In this document: positions 46,328 to 55,333 of the stretch, in pieces | How positions within the stretch are numbered: position 1 is the stretch's first letter | How the letters are laid out: every line of letters begins with the position of its first letter | Source of the DNA: an uncultured Methylococcaceae bacterium | GTDB taxonomy: Bacteria; Pseudomonadota; Gammaproteobacteria; Methylococcales; Methylomonadaceae | Direction: 5' to 3' | Assembly (NCBI GenBank): GCA_903938485.1 | Contig: CAJADF010000049.1 | Location: 1 to 64,000, forward strand | DNA length: 64,000 bases | Translations under genes and position numbers: made by a program | The notes under the pieces: generated by a model | The model's input: the letters and a program-made list of their open reading frames with translations, nothing else | Database searches by the model: none | Told to the model about the DNA's origin: nothing

Positions 46328-47359
46328 ATGACAATTAGCTTAATACTGACAACTCTATTGCTGACAATTGGCTTCATTTTTGCTTTAAGACCTTTAGCTA
46401 TCAAGATAGGTTTCTTCGATCACCCTGACGAAAGAAAACAACATACTAATCCAACCCCACCCATTGGGGGATTAGCCATCTTTTTAGGCTGTCTATTACC
46501 ATTATCGCTATTCGATATACACTTACCTCAAAATTATGCTTTTATAGGTGCAATCAGTTTATTAGTATTAGTGGGTTTAATTGATGATCATCGGACGCTA
46601 ACGGTAAAAACTCGCTTATCGGCACAAATCATAGCGGCGCTTATCATGACTGAATTAGCCGATGTCAGAATTACAGAACTTGGCGATTTAGTCGGTACAG
46701 GCACTATTCATTTAGGTAAATATTCTACCTTAATGACTATTTTTGCTGTTGTCGGAGGAATTAACGCCTTCAATATGATAGATGGTATTGATGGCTTATC
46801 AAGTAGTTCGGCACTCTTATCAATTGGAATAATGACAATTTTAGCCGCATTCTTCGGTAACGATTCAATTTTAAATCTTGGCTTGATATTTATTGGGGCT
46901 TTAAGCGCTTTTCTATGTTTTAACTTACGCGCATTTGGTCGCAAAAAAGCGGCCATATTCTTAGGTGACTCCGGTAGTACCTTAGTTGGATTTGTAGTTT
47001 GTTGGCTGATTATCAAAGGTTCTCAAGGTCAAAATACGCTAATTTCACCCACACTAGTTTTATGGGTGATTGCCCTGCCCTTATTCGACTCTATCTGTAT
47101 AATGATGCGTCGCCTACACAAAGGCAAATCACCCTTTGCTCCCGATCGTGAGCATTTACATCACCTACTGCCCATGAAAGGATTTAGTGTTAATGAAACT
47201 TTGATTATCATATTAACACTTTCTACCATACTATCTTTCACAGCCATAATAGCAAGCTTATTTTTCAACATCAGCGACAAGATTTTATTTGCCACTTTTT
47301 TACTTTGTTTCTGCTTATTTTATGGTTTTATGCATAAAACGATCAACGCAGACACTTAA
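46328..47359 (+). CDS. Undecaprenyl-phosphate sugar-1-phosphate transferase, WecA/GT4 type
   Basis: This polytopic inner-membrane enzyme moves a sugar phosphate, usually GlcNAc-1-phosphate, onto undecaprenyl phosphate, starting O-antigen or enterobacterial-type polysaccharide chains. The 343-aa product shows the family's cytoplasmic motifs: GLIDDHRTL, NMIDGIDGLS, LGDSGSTLVGF and the DREHLHH segment, spaced by about ten membrane helices. It is not adjacent to the polysaccharide export genes at 33651-38740 but could supply the same pathway. Its sugar specificity cannot be read here. Confidence 0.92.
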   Translation: MTISLILTTLLLTIGFIFALRPLAIKIGFFDHPDERKQHTNPTPPIGGLAIFLGCLLPLSLFDIHLPQNYAFIGAISLLVLVGLIDDHRTLTVKTRLSAQIIAALIMTELADVRITELGDLVGTGTIHLGKYSTLMTIFAVVGGINAFNMIDGIDGLSSSSALLSIGIMTILAAFFGNDSILNLGLIFIGALSAFLCFNLRAFGRKKAAIFLGDSGSTLVGFVVCWLIIKGSQGQNTLISPTLVLWVIALPLFDSICIMMRRLHKGKSPFAPDREHLHHLLPMKGFSVNETLIIILTLSTILSFTAIIASLFFNISDKILFATFLLCFCLFYGFMHKTINADT

Positions 47360-47490
47360 GCACAAGAAGGGTGCTTAATCATATTTTTTAATACATATAC
47401 AATTTGTTCAACTGGTTTTCTTTTGTAGTGACGCATTATTTCATTCACTTTGTTACTCACTTGATCGTGCATATGAATTTTATGTTGCAT
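47356..47490 (-). CDS. Small basic protein downstream of lexA
   Basis: An ATG at 47490 opens a 44-codon frame (MQHKIHMHDQVSNKVNEIM, then RHYKRKPVEQIVYVLKNMI). AGGAG sits 8 nt upstream, one of the best ribosome sites in the window. It follows lexA by 36 bp on the same strand, and its stop codon overlaps the wecA-like stop codon on the other strand. The product is basic, His- and Met-rich and predicted helical, with no membrane segment. Being behind lexA it may be SOS-controlled. No homologue is recognised. Confidence 0.65.
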   Translation of the reverse strand: MQHKIHMHDQVSNKVNEIMRHYKRKPVEQIVYVLKNMIKHPSCA

Positions 47491-47526
47491 GGTATTTCTC
47501 CTAGTATTAAAAATTAATTTACACAG

Positions 47527-48147
47527 CTATCTATAACTACGCATTTGTCCGACTAACACCCCTTGTATTTGTACCTGCTCAGGGTGATAGGTAAAAGCAC
47601 TCATACTTACATTTGCAGGCACTAACATAATTTTTTCGGAACTTTGTTGATCAATATATTTAAGTGTTGCTTCAGTATTTTCAATTAAAGCCACCACTAT
47701 CTCACCGTTTCTGGCGTGGTCACGCTGTTCAATAACTACCCAGTCACCATCATAAATTCCGGCATCAATCATAGACTCACCTTTTACTTGTAAAACATAA
47801 CAAGGCTTATTAGTCTTTAAAGCATCAGGTACAGCCATATAACCGACTGTCGCCAAAGCCTCTATCGGTTTACCAGCGGCAATTGAACCTATAAAAGGCA
47901 GACCATCTGGCAACTCATCTTCTGCTTCATATGGTAACGTTAACCTAACCCCTGCTTGTTTATTTCCGGCAAAAGGTTCTACTAAACCTGCATTTATAAG
48001 TGCCATTATGTGTTTATATAAAGATCCCCTAGATGCCATGCCTAAATGTACACATAATTCATCTAAGCTAGGTGCACATGCAAAACTATCAGCGTTATCT
48101 CTTAGATAATTATAAATTTCTGTTTGGCGTCTAGTGAGTACAGTCAT
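47527..48147 (-). CDS. lexA: LexA repressor
   Basis: LexA represses SOS genes and is inactivated by RecA-stimulated self-cleavage. The 206-aa product has an N-terminal winged helix (RRQTEIYNYLRDNADSFACA, then LGMASRGSLYKHI) and the S24 protease domain. The cleavage site is Ala91-Gly92 in GSIAAGKP, with catalytic Ser125 in VKGESMIDAGI and Lys163 in EATLKYI. A LexA operator should lie upstream, but no E. coli-type box was seen. A 44-codon gene follows on the same strand. Confidence 0.96.
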   Translation of the reverse strand: MTVLTRRQTEIYNYLRDNADSFACAPSLDELCVHLGMASRGSLYKHIMALINAGLVEPFAGNKQAGVRLTLPYEAEDELPDGLPFIGSIAAGKPIEALATVGYMAVPDALKTNKPCYVLQVKGESMIDAGIYDGDWVVIEQRDHARNGEIVVALIENTEATLKYIDQQSSEKIMLVPANVSMSAFTYHPEQVQIQGVLVGQMRSYR

Positions 48148-48354
48148 TGCTAATCTTATTTCTCTACGTTCGTTGGTATTATCTTATCAAGTTAATTTCA
48201 AAAAGCAAGAAAAAGAGAACAAAAAGAAAACAAATTAATATACACCACAATCATTTCACTTATTCAGTAGCCGAATACTCATAGAAAACTGCTGTTACCG
48301 CAGCGTTTTATTCTGCTATCATCCTTATTAACCCCCCCATCACTCTTCACTTTT

Positions 48355-49350
48355 ATGCCCCCACTTTCATCACAAACAAAACCCAATCGAAATGAGTTAC
48401 TACAAATGCTTAGGCAATGGGGGGGCGTTAGTACGGGGGGGATATTAGACGAAAACTGCCTTTATTTTACTAACTCAGAGATCCCTGGCTTAATTGGCTA
48501 TCGATTAATTGATAATATTGCTGTTGTATTAGGAGATCCCGTTTGCGCTCCCGAATATAAAGGCCCTTTATCTCTAGCCTTTAAACACTATTGTTCAACC
48601 CAAAACACTGATTTTATATATATTATTGCTACTGAAGATTTTGCCTTATGGGCTAAGCTACATTTAAATCCCGTATTAATTGAATTTGGTGCGACTTTAT
48701 TTTTAAATCCTAGTGATAACCCTTACCATCACACTGGATCCCAATTTAAAGCCTTACGCAAGAAAGTACATAATTGTTTACATAAAGGAGTGGTGATTAA
48801 AGAATACACAGATAACGATATCAAGATTGAATCCGCTATAACTGATATTGTAAGCAATTGGCAAAAAGCTAGAAAAGGGCCTCAGATTCATTTATGTAAA
48901 CCGACCCCATTTAAAGATAAGTTAGGTAAACGTTGGTTTTATGCCTTACAAGGCGAGCAGATTCTCGGCTGTTTGATACTAACCGACATTAAATCAAATA
49001 ATAGTTGGTTACTAAATAATGTCATGATCAGAGAAAATAGCCCGAATGGGCTATCTGAATTACTGGTTGTATCGGCACTCAATGTTTTAGAATCAGAAAA
49101 ATGCACATCGGTAACCATCGGTCCAGTACCTAGAAATCAACTAGGTAAGGTCATAGGGCTTAACAAATTTTCTCATTTTATAACCCAACTTATTTATAAA
49201 GCCGCACAATACTTTTTTAATTTAAGTGGCCATGAAACTTTCTGGGAAAAATTTCAACCTTGCCGACAAGGCTCTTATTTAATATTTCCAAACCAAAATC
49301 TAAGTTTTACGTCGATTAGAGCTCTCATAAAATCATTACGCAATGAATAA
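48355..49350 (+). CDS. DUF2156 protein, phosphatidylglycerol lysyltransferase-like domain
   Basis: The 331-aa product resembles the cytoplasmic GNAT-like domain of MprF-type aminoacyl-phosphatidylglycerol synthases (DUF2156): GLIGYRLIDNIAVVLGDPVCA, then a long acyltransferase-like core ending in a SYLIFPN strand. The membrane flippase part of MprF is absent, so it may modify a soluble or different acceptor. Two seven-base G runs at 48419-48425 and 48435-48441 lie in the first 90 bases, and a C7 run lies 17 bp before the start codon. Slippage at any G run would frameshift the gene. Confidence 0.8.
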   Translation: MPPLSSQTKPNRNELLQMLRQWGGVSTGGILDENCLYFTNSEIPGLIGYRLIDNIAVVLGDPVCAPEYKGPLSLAFKHYCSTQNTDFIYIIATEDFALWAKLHLNPVLIEFGATLFLNPSDNPYHHTGSQFKALRKKVHNCLHKGVVIKEYTDNDIKIESAITDIVSNWQKARKGPQIHLCKPTPFKDKLGKRWFYALQGEQILGCLILTDIKSNNSWLLNNVMIRENSPNGLSELLVVSALNVLESEKCTSVTIGPVPRNQLGKVIGLNKFSHFITQLIYKAAQYFFNLSGHETFWEKFQPCRQGSYLIFPNQNLSFTSIRALIKSLRNE

Positions 49351-49370
49351 ACGGCTTTAAACGTTATCAA

Positions 49371-50276
49371 CTAATTATTCTGAACAACTCGTATTAGGCC
49401 ATCACGCGACTGTGGACTCGCTAATACTGGACCACTCATCAAATGCTGTATAAAAAAACCTACTGTCGCCCTCCTAGTTATTATCCTGACTTGCTTAGAG
49501 CCTGCAGTACCACATCGACAAATACCATATCCAATACGTTCAGGGTCATCAAGCATTTGAACATGATCAGCACCTTTTAATGTTAACTCCACTGTTCCCG
49601 CAGGGGCTTGTTCGTAAAAGCGTTGATAATTATTTTTCTTAGGCGCGCAAACACTAGCCGCTTGCCAAGCCACTTCTGCCCCAATTATTAATAAAGGTGC
49701 TTTTAAAGAAGCAACATAGTTACGTACTACCGATAGGGTCCCATTATCATCAGGATCAATTGCCACTACACTATTAAATAAACCCGATTTAGTTGCTGCT
49801 AATACTGCATCTTTTCCACCCATTGAATGCCCAGCTATACCTATTTTTTTAGCATCAACACCCTGTTTTACAACCAACCAATCAGCCATTACCTCTGCAT
49901 CATGCGCCAACTCAAGATCCGTCATAAATAATGAATACCAACCACGCACGGCTACAATAAATCCTCTTGATGCCAAGGCTCGCGCATAACTTTCATATTG
50001 ATCATCCGTTGCCATACGACCGGGTAAAAATACTATGGCAGGTTTAGCAACTTGTGAAGATATTGGTTGATATAAAGCAACTAAAAGACTTTCGCCCTGA
50101 TGATCAATATTGATTCGAGTAGAAATAACTTCCATTTGACCAAGTCCCGCTAAATCATCTGTTATCATACCAACAGTGTCATTAGCTAAAGTAGAACTCG
50201 CATTCATGTGACCTAAAGCACTGCAACCGATTGCCAATGAAATTATGACACTAACAAAAATAAGTTTAAGAGGCAT
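49371..50276 (-). CDS. Lipoprotein alpha/beta hydrolase
   Basis: The 301-aa product has a lipoprotein signal ending AIGC (Cys18), so it is probably anchored in the periplasm. The alpha/beta-hydrolase core follows: nucleophile elbow GIAGHSMGGKDAV with Ser151, an acidic residue in VAIDPDDNG and a His in GADHVQML. It resembles dienelactone hydrolase and PAF-acetylhydrolase-like enzymes. The substrate is unknown. It converges with the DUF2156 gene. Confidence 0.85.
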   Translation of the reverse strand: MPLKLIFVSVIISLAIGCSALGHMNASSTLANDTVGMITDDLAGLGQMEVISTRINIDHQGESLLVALYQPISSQVAKPAIVFLPGRMATDDQYESYARALASRGFIVAVRGWYSLFMTDLELAHDAEVMADWLVVKQGVDAKKIGIAGHSMGGKDAVLAATKSGLFNSVVAIDPDDNGTLSVVRNYVASLKAPLLIIGAEVAWQAASVCAPKKNNYQRFYEQAPAGTVELTLKGADHVQMLDDPERIGYGICRCGTAGSKQVRIITRRATVGFFIQHLMSGPVLASPQSRDGLIRVVQNN

Positions 50277-50540
50277 TAAAATCCTAAATGATAAACACTA
50301 AGTAAACAAAAAATTTAATAAACTAACTTGGCTGAATTTACACTGCTTTATGCACACATAATTCATAAGACTTTAATGTTTATATTAAGTTCATTTACCC
50401 AAAACGGTTTCATCCTATAACCCAATTAATAACTATCGCTTAACTTGCTGGATTAATGCAAATGCGCCACCAATTGAATTTTAAATTCCTCATGCTAAGA
50501 ACCTAAATGGTTATCACAAAGATCACATCAAACCAAAAGA

Positions 50541-51560
50541 ATGCTTATGTTGAATAAATTCAAATTGCTCGGGTTCATATGTATAACGACTATCATTCAT
50601 TGTCCTTATGTATTTGCCCAAATGCCCACACCTCAAGCATTATTTACACAAATTGGCATTAATCAAAAAGACATACAGCTCATAAATCAGGGAGAAACTG
50701 TCTTATTCAATGTAACTAGCAATATAGAAACTGAACTGACAGCGGGAGTAATTATTTATGTGCCCGCCACACCAATACAAGTCAGCGCATTAATTAAAAA
50801 AGACGGTTTAGCCTCCTTGGATCCACTTGCTATTTCTGGGGGTGTAACGCCCTTAAATGCTTTTTCCCTAAACACCCTCAACAGCTTTAATTTTGCACAG
50901 GGCTCAACAGAAGAACATGACTTTTTAAACGCTACCCCAGGTGAACAATTTAATTTTTCACCCGAAGAATATCAATCGATTAAAGCCCAAGCATCGACAC
51001 AATCGCTCAATGCATCTGACATCTACAGACAACTTTTATGGCAACGCTGGCAATCTTATCGTCATTTAGGCTTAAAAGGTATTGCTTCGTATGATAGAGG
51101 GAATAATAGGCTCATTAATCCGGGTACTGACTTAACTACTGCGGCTCTAGCCCATGACATTGCTTCTGACTATTTCCCTGAGGTATTCAAAGCTTGGCTT
51201 AATTATCCAACTGCAAATTTACCAAAGGGCGTCGAAGAATCATATACATGGAGCAATCGATTAGTACAAAGTCGCCCATCAGCCATACTGACACACCGTT
51301 TTATAATCAGTGAACCCAATGGAGAGTTAATCTTGGGTAGACAGTTCTATTCAGGCCACTCTTTTAATGTTAACCAACTCACGATTACTTGTTTGCCTTA
51401 TAGGGATGGAGCGATACTGTTTTACACCAATCGTAATTTTACTGATCAAGTAATTGGTTTTGGCAGTGCGTTAAAACATCTCATTGGCAATAACTTAGCG
51501 CAAAACCAGGTTGTAGATTTATTAAAGACCTTACAACAAAATTTTAAAAATCACCGATAA
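50541..51560 (+). CDS. Secreted protein of unknown function
   Basis: The 339-aa product is not recognised. It has a signal peptide with a likely cut after VFA (about 24-26) and a soluble body with WQRWQSYRHLGLKGIASYDRG in the middle and LILGRQFYSGHSFNV later. That pattern suggests a periplasmic or outer-membrane-associated enzyme-like fold. A second ATG two codons on is equally possible as the start. It lies 71 bp before the Fae-like gene on the same strand and may share its promoter. Confidence 0.75.
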   Translation: MLMLNKFKLLGFICITTIIHCPYVFAQMPTPQALFTQIGINQKDIQLINQGETVLFNVTSNIETELTAGVIIYVPATPIQVSALIKKDGLASLDPLAISGGVTPLNAFSLNTLNSFNFAQGSTEEHDFLNATPGEQFNFSPEEYQSIKAQASTQSLNASDIYRQLLWQRWQSYRHLGLKGIASYDRGNNRLINPGTDLTTAALAHDIASDYFPEVFKAWLNYPTANLPKGVEESYTWSNRLVQSRPSAILTHRFIISEPNGELILGRQFYSGHSFNVNQLTITCLPYRDGAILFYTNRNFTDQVIGFGSALKHLIGNNLAQNQVVDLLKTLQQNFKNHR

Positions 51561-51631
51561 AATATCTAATTAATTAAAATTTACATTTCACCTAAAACAC
51601 AAATACACTATCACCTTAACAGGAAAAATCT

Positions 51632-52180
51632 ATGAATAACAAGATTATCATGCGTACCGGAGAAGCACTTATTGCAGGTGGCCCTGCAGGCACAGCCGCA
51701 GAACCGGAAATTATAATTGGGGAATTAGATGGGCCTGTCGGCACAGCGATAGCCACAATGACAGCAGGCCAAACAGATGGTCATACTCGCGTATTCGCTA
51801 TATTGAATACAGATATCCAAGTAAGGCCCGTGACATTAATGGTCAGTAAAGTGACCGTTAAAAACACGCGCTATACCAATATCTTAATGGGCACCGTACA
51901 AGCGGCTATTGCCAATGGGGTTTTAGATGCTGTTCGAGCTGGCGATATTCCTAAAGAAAAAGCGAATGACCTTGGTATCATCGTATCGGTATGGCTTAAC
52001 CCTAGCGTTATTAAAGACGATAATTTAGATCATCAAATATTGTTTGATATACATAGAAAAGCCATGTCTACCGCAATCCATAAAGCCATGAATAATAAAC
52101 CGGATATTGATTGGTTATTAGAGAATCAACATAAGATTACCCATAAATATTTCCAAATGGGCTTAGACGGAAAAATTTAA
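51632..52180 (+). CDS. fae: Formaldehyde-activating enzyme homologue lacking the usual active-site His
   Basis: Fae joins formaldehyde to tetrahydromethanopterin in methylotrophs. The 182-aa product matches Fae over most of its length: GEALIAG at the start, then IIIGELDGPVGTAI, a VSKVTVKN strand and a C-terminal helical end. In characterised Fae the catalytic His17 lies in VAHIDLIIG; here that stretch reads TAAEPEIIIG and no His occurs before residue 51. It may be a regulatory or differently acting paralogue, as described for several methylotrophs. A terminator follows at 52231. Confidence 0.88.
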   Translation: MNNKIIMRTGEALIAGGPAGTAAEPEIIIGELDGPVGTAIATMTAGQTDGHTRVFAILNTDIQVRPVTLMVSKVTVKNTRYTNILMGTVQAAIANGVLDAVRAGDIPKEKANDLGIIVSVWLNPSVIKDDNLDHQILFDIHRKAMSTAIHKAMNNKPDIDWLLENQHKITHKYFQMGLDGKI

Positions 52181-52230
52181 TGTTAAGGGTAACAAAACTA
52201 GCCAAAATAATTGAGTTTTTAGCTAAAAAT

Positions 52231-52261
52231 AACCCCTTTACCTAAAACGTTAAGGGGTTTT
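52231..52261. terminator. Bidirectional terminator after the Fae-like gene
   Basis: AACCCCTT and its complement AAGGGGTT form an 8-bp stem around a 13-base loop, followed by four T on the plus strand. On the minus strand it is followed by a T-rich run (ATTTTT), so it also serves the acyltransferase gene converging from the right. Confidence 0.75.
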
Positions 52262-52273
52262 GAATGTTATAAC

Positions 52274-53392
52274 CTATTCCTTTAAAGCCTTTATTAGCTT
52301 TTTACCCAAGTTAATACTGGGTATCTCTAAAACATAATAAAATAAGCACGCTAATAATTGCACAACAGTAATAGTCAATAATAAGCCGCCTAACCATAAA
52401 ATTTGCTGATTTTGTGTTACCCATTCAAGAGAACATAACAAATAAGGTGTAACACAAATTAATACTGCCATATGCAATAAATAAGCGCTATAAGATACTT
52501 TACCCATTTGGCGCAAAACCACATTTGATAAAACAGACTGTATGTTTTTAGAACTTAGTACAACCATAATAATAAGACCTGCACCCAATCCAGTAGTGAT
52601 CCAAAGTACAGATTCCCCGACTATGTTGGGAATGATGTTACCTGAAGTCATTAAAGCCAATCCCAACAACATGACACCATTACGTTGCAATATTCGTTGA
52701 CTTAAATAATCAACAATTTGCTTAGAGTGCCTAGCAATGATTAAACCTAATAAAAAATGCCATAAAAATGGTGTTACCCCTAAAAAAAACACGGCTATAA
52801 AACTAAAGAATATCAACCAAGCTAAACATTGTTCAGCTAGCAATAAACCGATGGGTAGTAACAGCGATAATACCAACTCAATGGATAAAGTCCATGACTG
52901 CGGTAACAACACAACAACGGGTGGTAACTTCAACAAAAAAGCTTCTTGTATCATGTTCATAAAGCTTAAAGGATGCCCACGCCACAGTGTATTTACCCAA
53001 TCACTTGTCATCAATAACGTCTTTAAAACAGGGGATTGAAGTGTGTAACGATATAAAAAAACACTCATAACTACCAATACCACATAAGGTAGCCAAATTC
53101 TAAATAGTCGCCCGATAACATAAGGCATCAACTGTAAGTTTTTTATATCAGGATGTTGGGTTAAGCGGAAATACTTAAGCGCTAAGACAAAGCCACTTAA
53201 TACAAAAAACATAGATACCGCAGCTCCACCATCCCACCAAAAATGTAAGGGTGAGAAGTCTAAAATAGACTGACAGAACTGATCTTTACAAGGCAAGCCA
53301 TAAGCAATCACAAAGTGCTCATTAATAACAGCCAGCGCGGCAAGGCCTCTGATACTATCTAAATAAGCAATATGATTATTGTTTGACACCAT
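52274..53392 (-). CDS. Membrane acyltransferase, OafA/YrhL family
   Basis: The 372-aa product is an integral-membrane acyltransferase-3 protein with about ten helices. The family motif is seen early as YLDSIRGLAALAVINEHFV, carrying the conserved Arg and His. Such enzymes O-acetylate surface polysaccharides, LPS or peptidoglycan. It is not next to a polysaccharide gene cluster, so its acceptor is not apparent. No separate SGNH domain is attached. Confidence 0.92.
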   Translation of the reverse strand: MVSNNNHIAYLDSIRGLAALAVINEHFVIAYGLPCKDQFCQSILDFSPLHFWWDGGAAVSMFFVLSGFVLALKYFRLTQHPDIKNLQLMPYVIGRLFRIWLPYVVLVVMSVFLYRYTLQSPVLKTLLMTSDWVNTLWRGHPLSFMNMIQEAFLLKLPPVVVLLPQSWTLSIELVLSLLLPIGLLLAEQCLAWLIFFSFIAVFFLGVTPFLWHFLLGLIIARHSKQIVDYLSQRILQRNGVMLLGLALMTSGNIIPNIVGESVLWITTGLGAGLIIMVVLSSKNIQSVLSNVVLRQMGKVSYSAYLLHMAVLICVTPYLLCSLEWVTQNQQILWLGGLLLTITVVQLLACLFYYVLEIPSINLGKKLIKALKE

Positions 53393-53461
53393 TCATAAAC
53401 CAATAATTAAAAATACCCGACATAGATCAAAAACAATCTATATCAACGAATAGGCTATTGC

Positions 53462-54586
53462 TTAAACGGGTTGATATTTAAGCATCGAAGTCTTGCCCAC
53501 CATAATATCCACAGCTTTTAACAAACGCTTGAATACAGGTTGTTGAATATAAGGAATATTATGTTTCTTACACAAAGCCTGTACCTGAGGTTGCACTTTT
53601 TGATATTGACTTAAAGGCATATCCGGCCACAAATGATGTTCAATTTGATAATTTAACCAGCCATAGAAAAAATCATTTAAATTAGAACCCGTTGGATAAT
53701 TAACAGAACCCAAAATTTGGCGTAAATAAAACTCACCTTTACCATCGGTTTTATCGTCAAAGGCCATCACATCATCACCCGCATGATTAGGCATCATCAC
53801 TAAAAAGCTATGCATATTAGTTAATATTTCAGCTAAAACAGAGTTAATCAACACACTCATAACCGCCGTAGTACCCAAAGGCAAAAATAACGCAGGTAAC
53901 AATACAAAACGATAAGCCGTATAAGGCAAAACACTCTGTAACCACAGGGCTCTGCCTTGCGGCGTAAAAAAACTCCAAGCACCCAATCGCGTCATAACAG
54001 GTTCTGGCTCACCCATTTTCTGAGCGGCTTCCAAACACAGTTCTTTATGGGTTCTGGGGGTGTAATAAACAATTTTCCAAATACCCGAAAACAATGCCAC
54101 TATCAAGTAACGTTGCCACATGGGTCTATTGGATTGTCTTAACCATTCCATATTGTGCTGAGCATTATTAGGGTCTTTCTTTTCACCCAAACTGTAATGA
54201 TGTAACTTGTCATGCTCATAATGCCAGCCAGCTAGGGTCATCCAATCTGGCCAATCTAAAAATCTACGCCAACCTTGAGCAAACTTCTTACTGGTATAGT
54301 TCACTTTTTCGCCCGCAATTTTGTTGTAAGCTCTATGACTAATAGGGTGACCTACTTGGGTCCAACGCGTAAAACTCCCCTGACTAATCAATAAAGCTGA
54401 TATTGGATTAGGCATAAACCAAGCTGTCGCATACCCTAAAATAGTACAACACTTACCCCAGCGCTCCATTTTTGCTAAATGCTTAAAATCAGCGTCCCCT
54501 GTATTAGCTAACGATTGTTGATGTATCTCACTAATGTCTTTAGCCAATTGCATACGATCGACTGCTTGATAACTCTGTAAACTCAA
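53462..54586 (-). CDS. Membrane fatty acid desaturase
   Basis: The product carries the three His-box regions of membrane di-iron desaturases: GHPISHRAY, HYEHDKLHH and QIEHHLWP, among about four hydrophobic segments. It would introduce double bonds into fatty acyl chains. The frame is open upstream to ATGs at 54631 and 54649, but those lie in or at a terminator hairpin. A TTG at 54586 has AAAGGA nine bases before it and is preferred, giving about 374 aa. The start is uncertain; the function is not. Confidence 0.88.
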   Translation of the reverse strand: MSLQSYQAVDRMQLAKDISEIHQQSLANTGDADFKHLAKMERWGKCCTILGYATAWFMPNPISALLISQGSFTRWTQVGHPISHRAYNKIAGEKVNYTSKKFAQGWRRFLDWPDWMTLAGWHYEHDKLHHYSLGEKKDPNNAQHNMEWLRQSNRPMWQRYLIVALFSGIWKIVYYTPRTHKELCLEAAQKMGEPEPVMTRLGAWSFFTPQGRALWLQSVLPYTAYRFVLLPALFLPLGTTAVMSVLINSVLAEILTNMHSFLVMMPNHAGDDVMAFDDKTDGKGEFYLRQILGSVNYPTGSNLNDFFYGWLNYQIEHHLWPDMPLSQYQKVQPQVQALCKKHNIPYIQQPVFKRLLKAVDIMVGKTSMLKYQPV

Positions 54587-54631
54587 AACGAGGTGTCCTT
54601 TTAATAAAATGATGGGTAAATCGTCAGACAT

Positions 54632-54662
54632 AAAAAAAGCCTTACACATCCATGTAAGGCTT
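54632..54662 (-). terminator. Rho-independent terminator between the GNAT and desaturase genes
   Basis: On the minus strand a 10-bp stem (AGCCTTACA and complement plus one A-T pair) with a six-base loop is followed by seven T. It ends the GNAT transcript, about 63 bp after its stop codon. It also overlaps the two upstream ATG candidates of the desaturase gene, so it could act as an attenuator on that gene. Confidence 0.85.
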
Positions 54663-54724
54663 CTAATCTAAAAACTGTACAATCGTTTGTATTTTAAATG
54701 AGAACCCAGATAATATCGACCTTT

Positions 54725-55327
54725 CTAAACATAATCCTTTAAATCTAAATTTAATTGCAACAACCAATAGCTGCGATCTGGATAATTAACATCTAATACA
54801 GGTAATTCGACAAAGCCTTGCTTAACATATAAATTACGCATGCCACTGGCTTGCAGATCAGTACGGCCGATGCGATAATCAAAGTGCTGTTTACGTAACT
54901 CCGTAACCAATTTTGCAGACATCTGCTCTGCAACACCCAATCTTCTATATTGTGTTCTTACCCCTAAACCACCTACATAAAAAGTTCTGTGATTATCTTT
55001 AGCCAAATAATCTAAATCATAGGCACCAGAAATTTTAAAAAAAGTCTGGTCACGGGGATCAGCAGACTGAGCAACCAACTCTTGCCCCAGCAAATACCCG
55101 ATCAAATGGCATTGCGGTTTATGCCTTGCAATAATAAGTAGAGGGTTTTTTCGCATCATTTCAACACCTAAGCCAAACATAATACGCGCAGGGGAATAAC
55201 GTTCGTTCCAGGGGGGCTCACTAAAAACTTCGCAAATAATGTCTGCTAGTTCTGCTATTAAAACACCCTGTTGATCTGCTCTTATATCCGCTAAAGAAAT
55301 AACTTGAACATCAAAAACCTCACTCAT
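54725..55327 (-). CDS. GNAT-family N-acetyltransferase
   Basis: The 200-aa product has the GNAT fold, with the acetyl-CoA-binding loop in GGLGVRTQYRRLGVAEQM and a final NLYVKQGFVELP segment. Family members acetylate small molecules, peptides or proteins; the substrate here is unknown. It starts 6 bp after a 53-aa membrane-protein gene on the same strand, so the two are probably one operon. Confidence 0.87.
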   Translation of the reverse strand: MSEVFDVQVISLADIRADQQGVLIAELADIICEVFSEPPWNERYSPARIMFGLGVEMMRKNPLLIIARHKPQCHLIGYLLGQELVAQSADPRDQTFFKISGAYDLDYLAKDNHRTFYVGGLGVRTQYRRLGVAEQMSAKLVTELRKQHFDYRIGRTDLQASGMRNLYVKQGFVELPVLDVNYPDRSYWLLQLNLDLKDYV

Positions 55328-55333
55328 AAGGCA

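Noticed and set aside
48148-48354. LexA operator upstream of lexA
   Set aside because: No CTGT-N8-ACAG box or clear alternative palindrome was seen; the operator of this lineage may differ.
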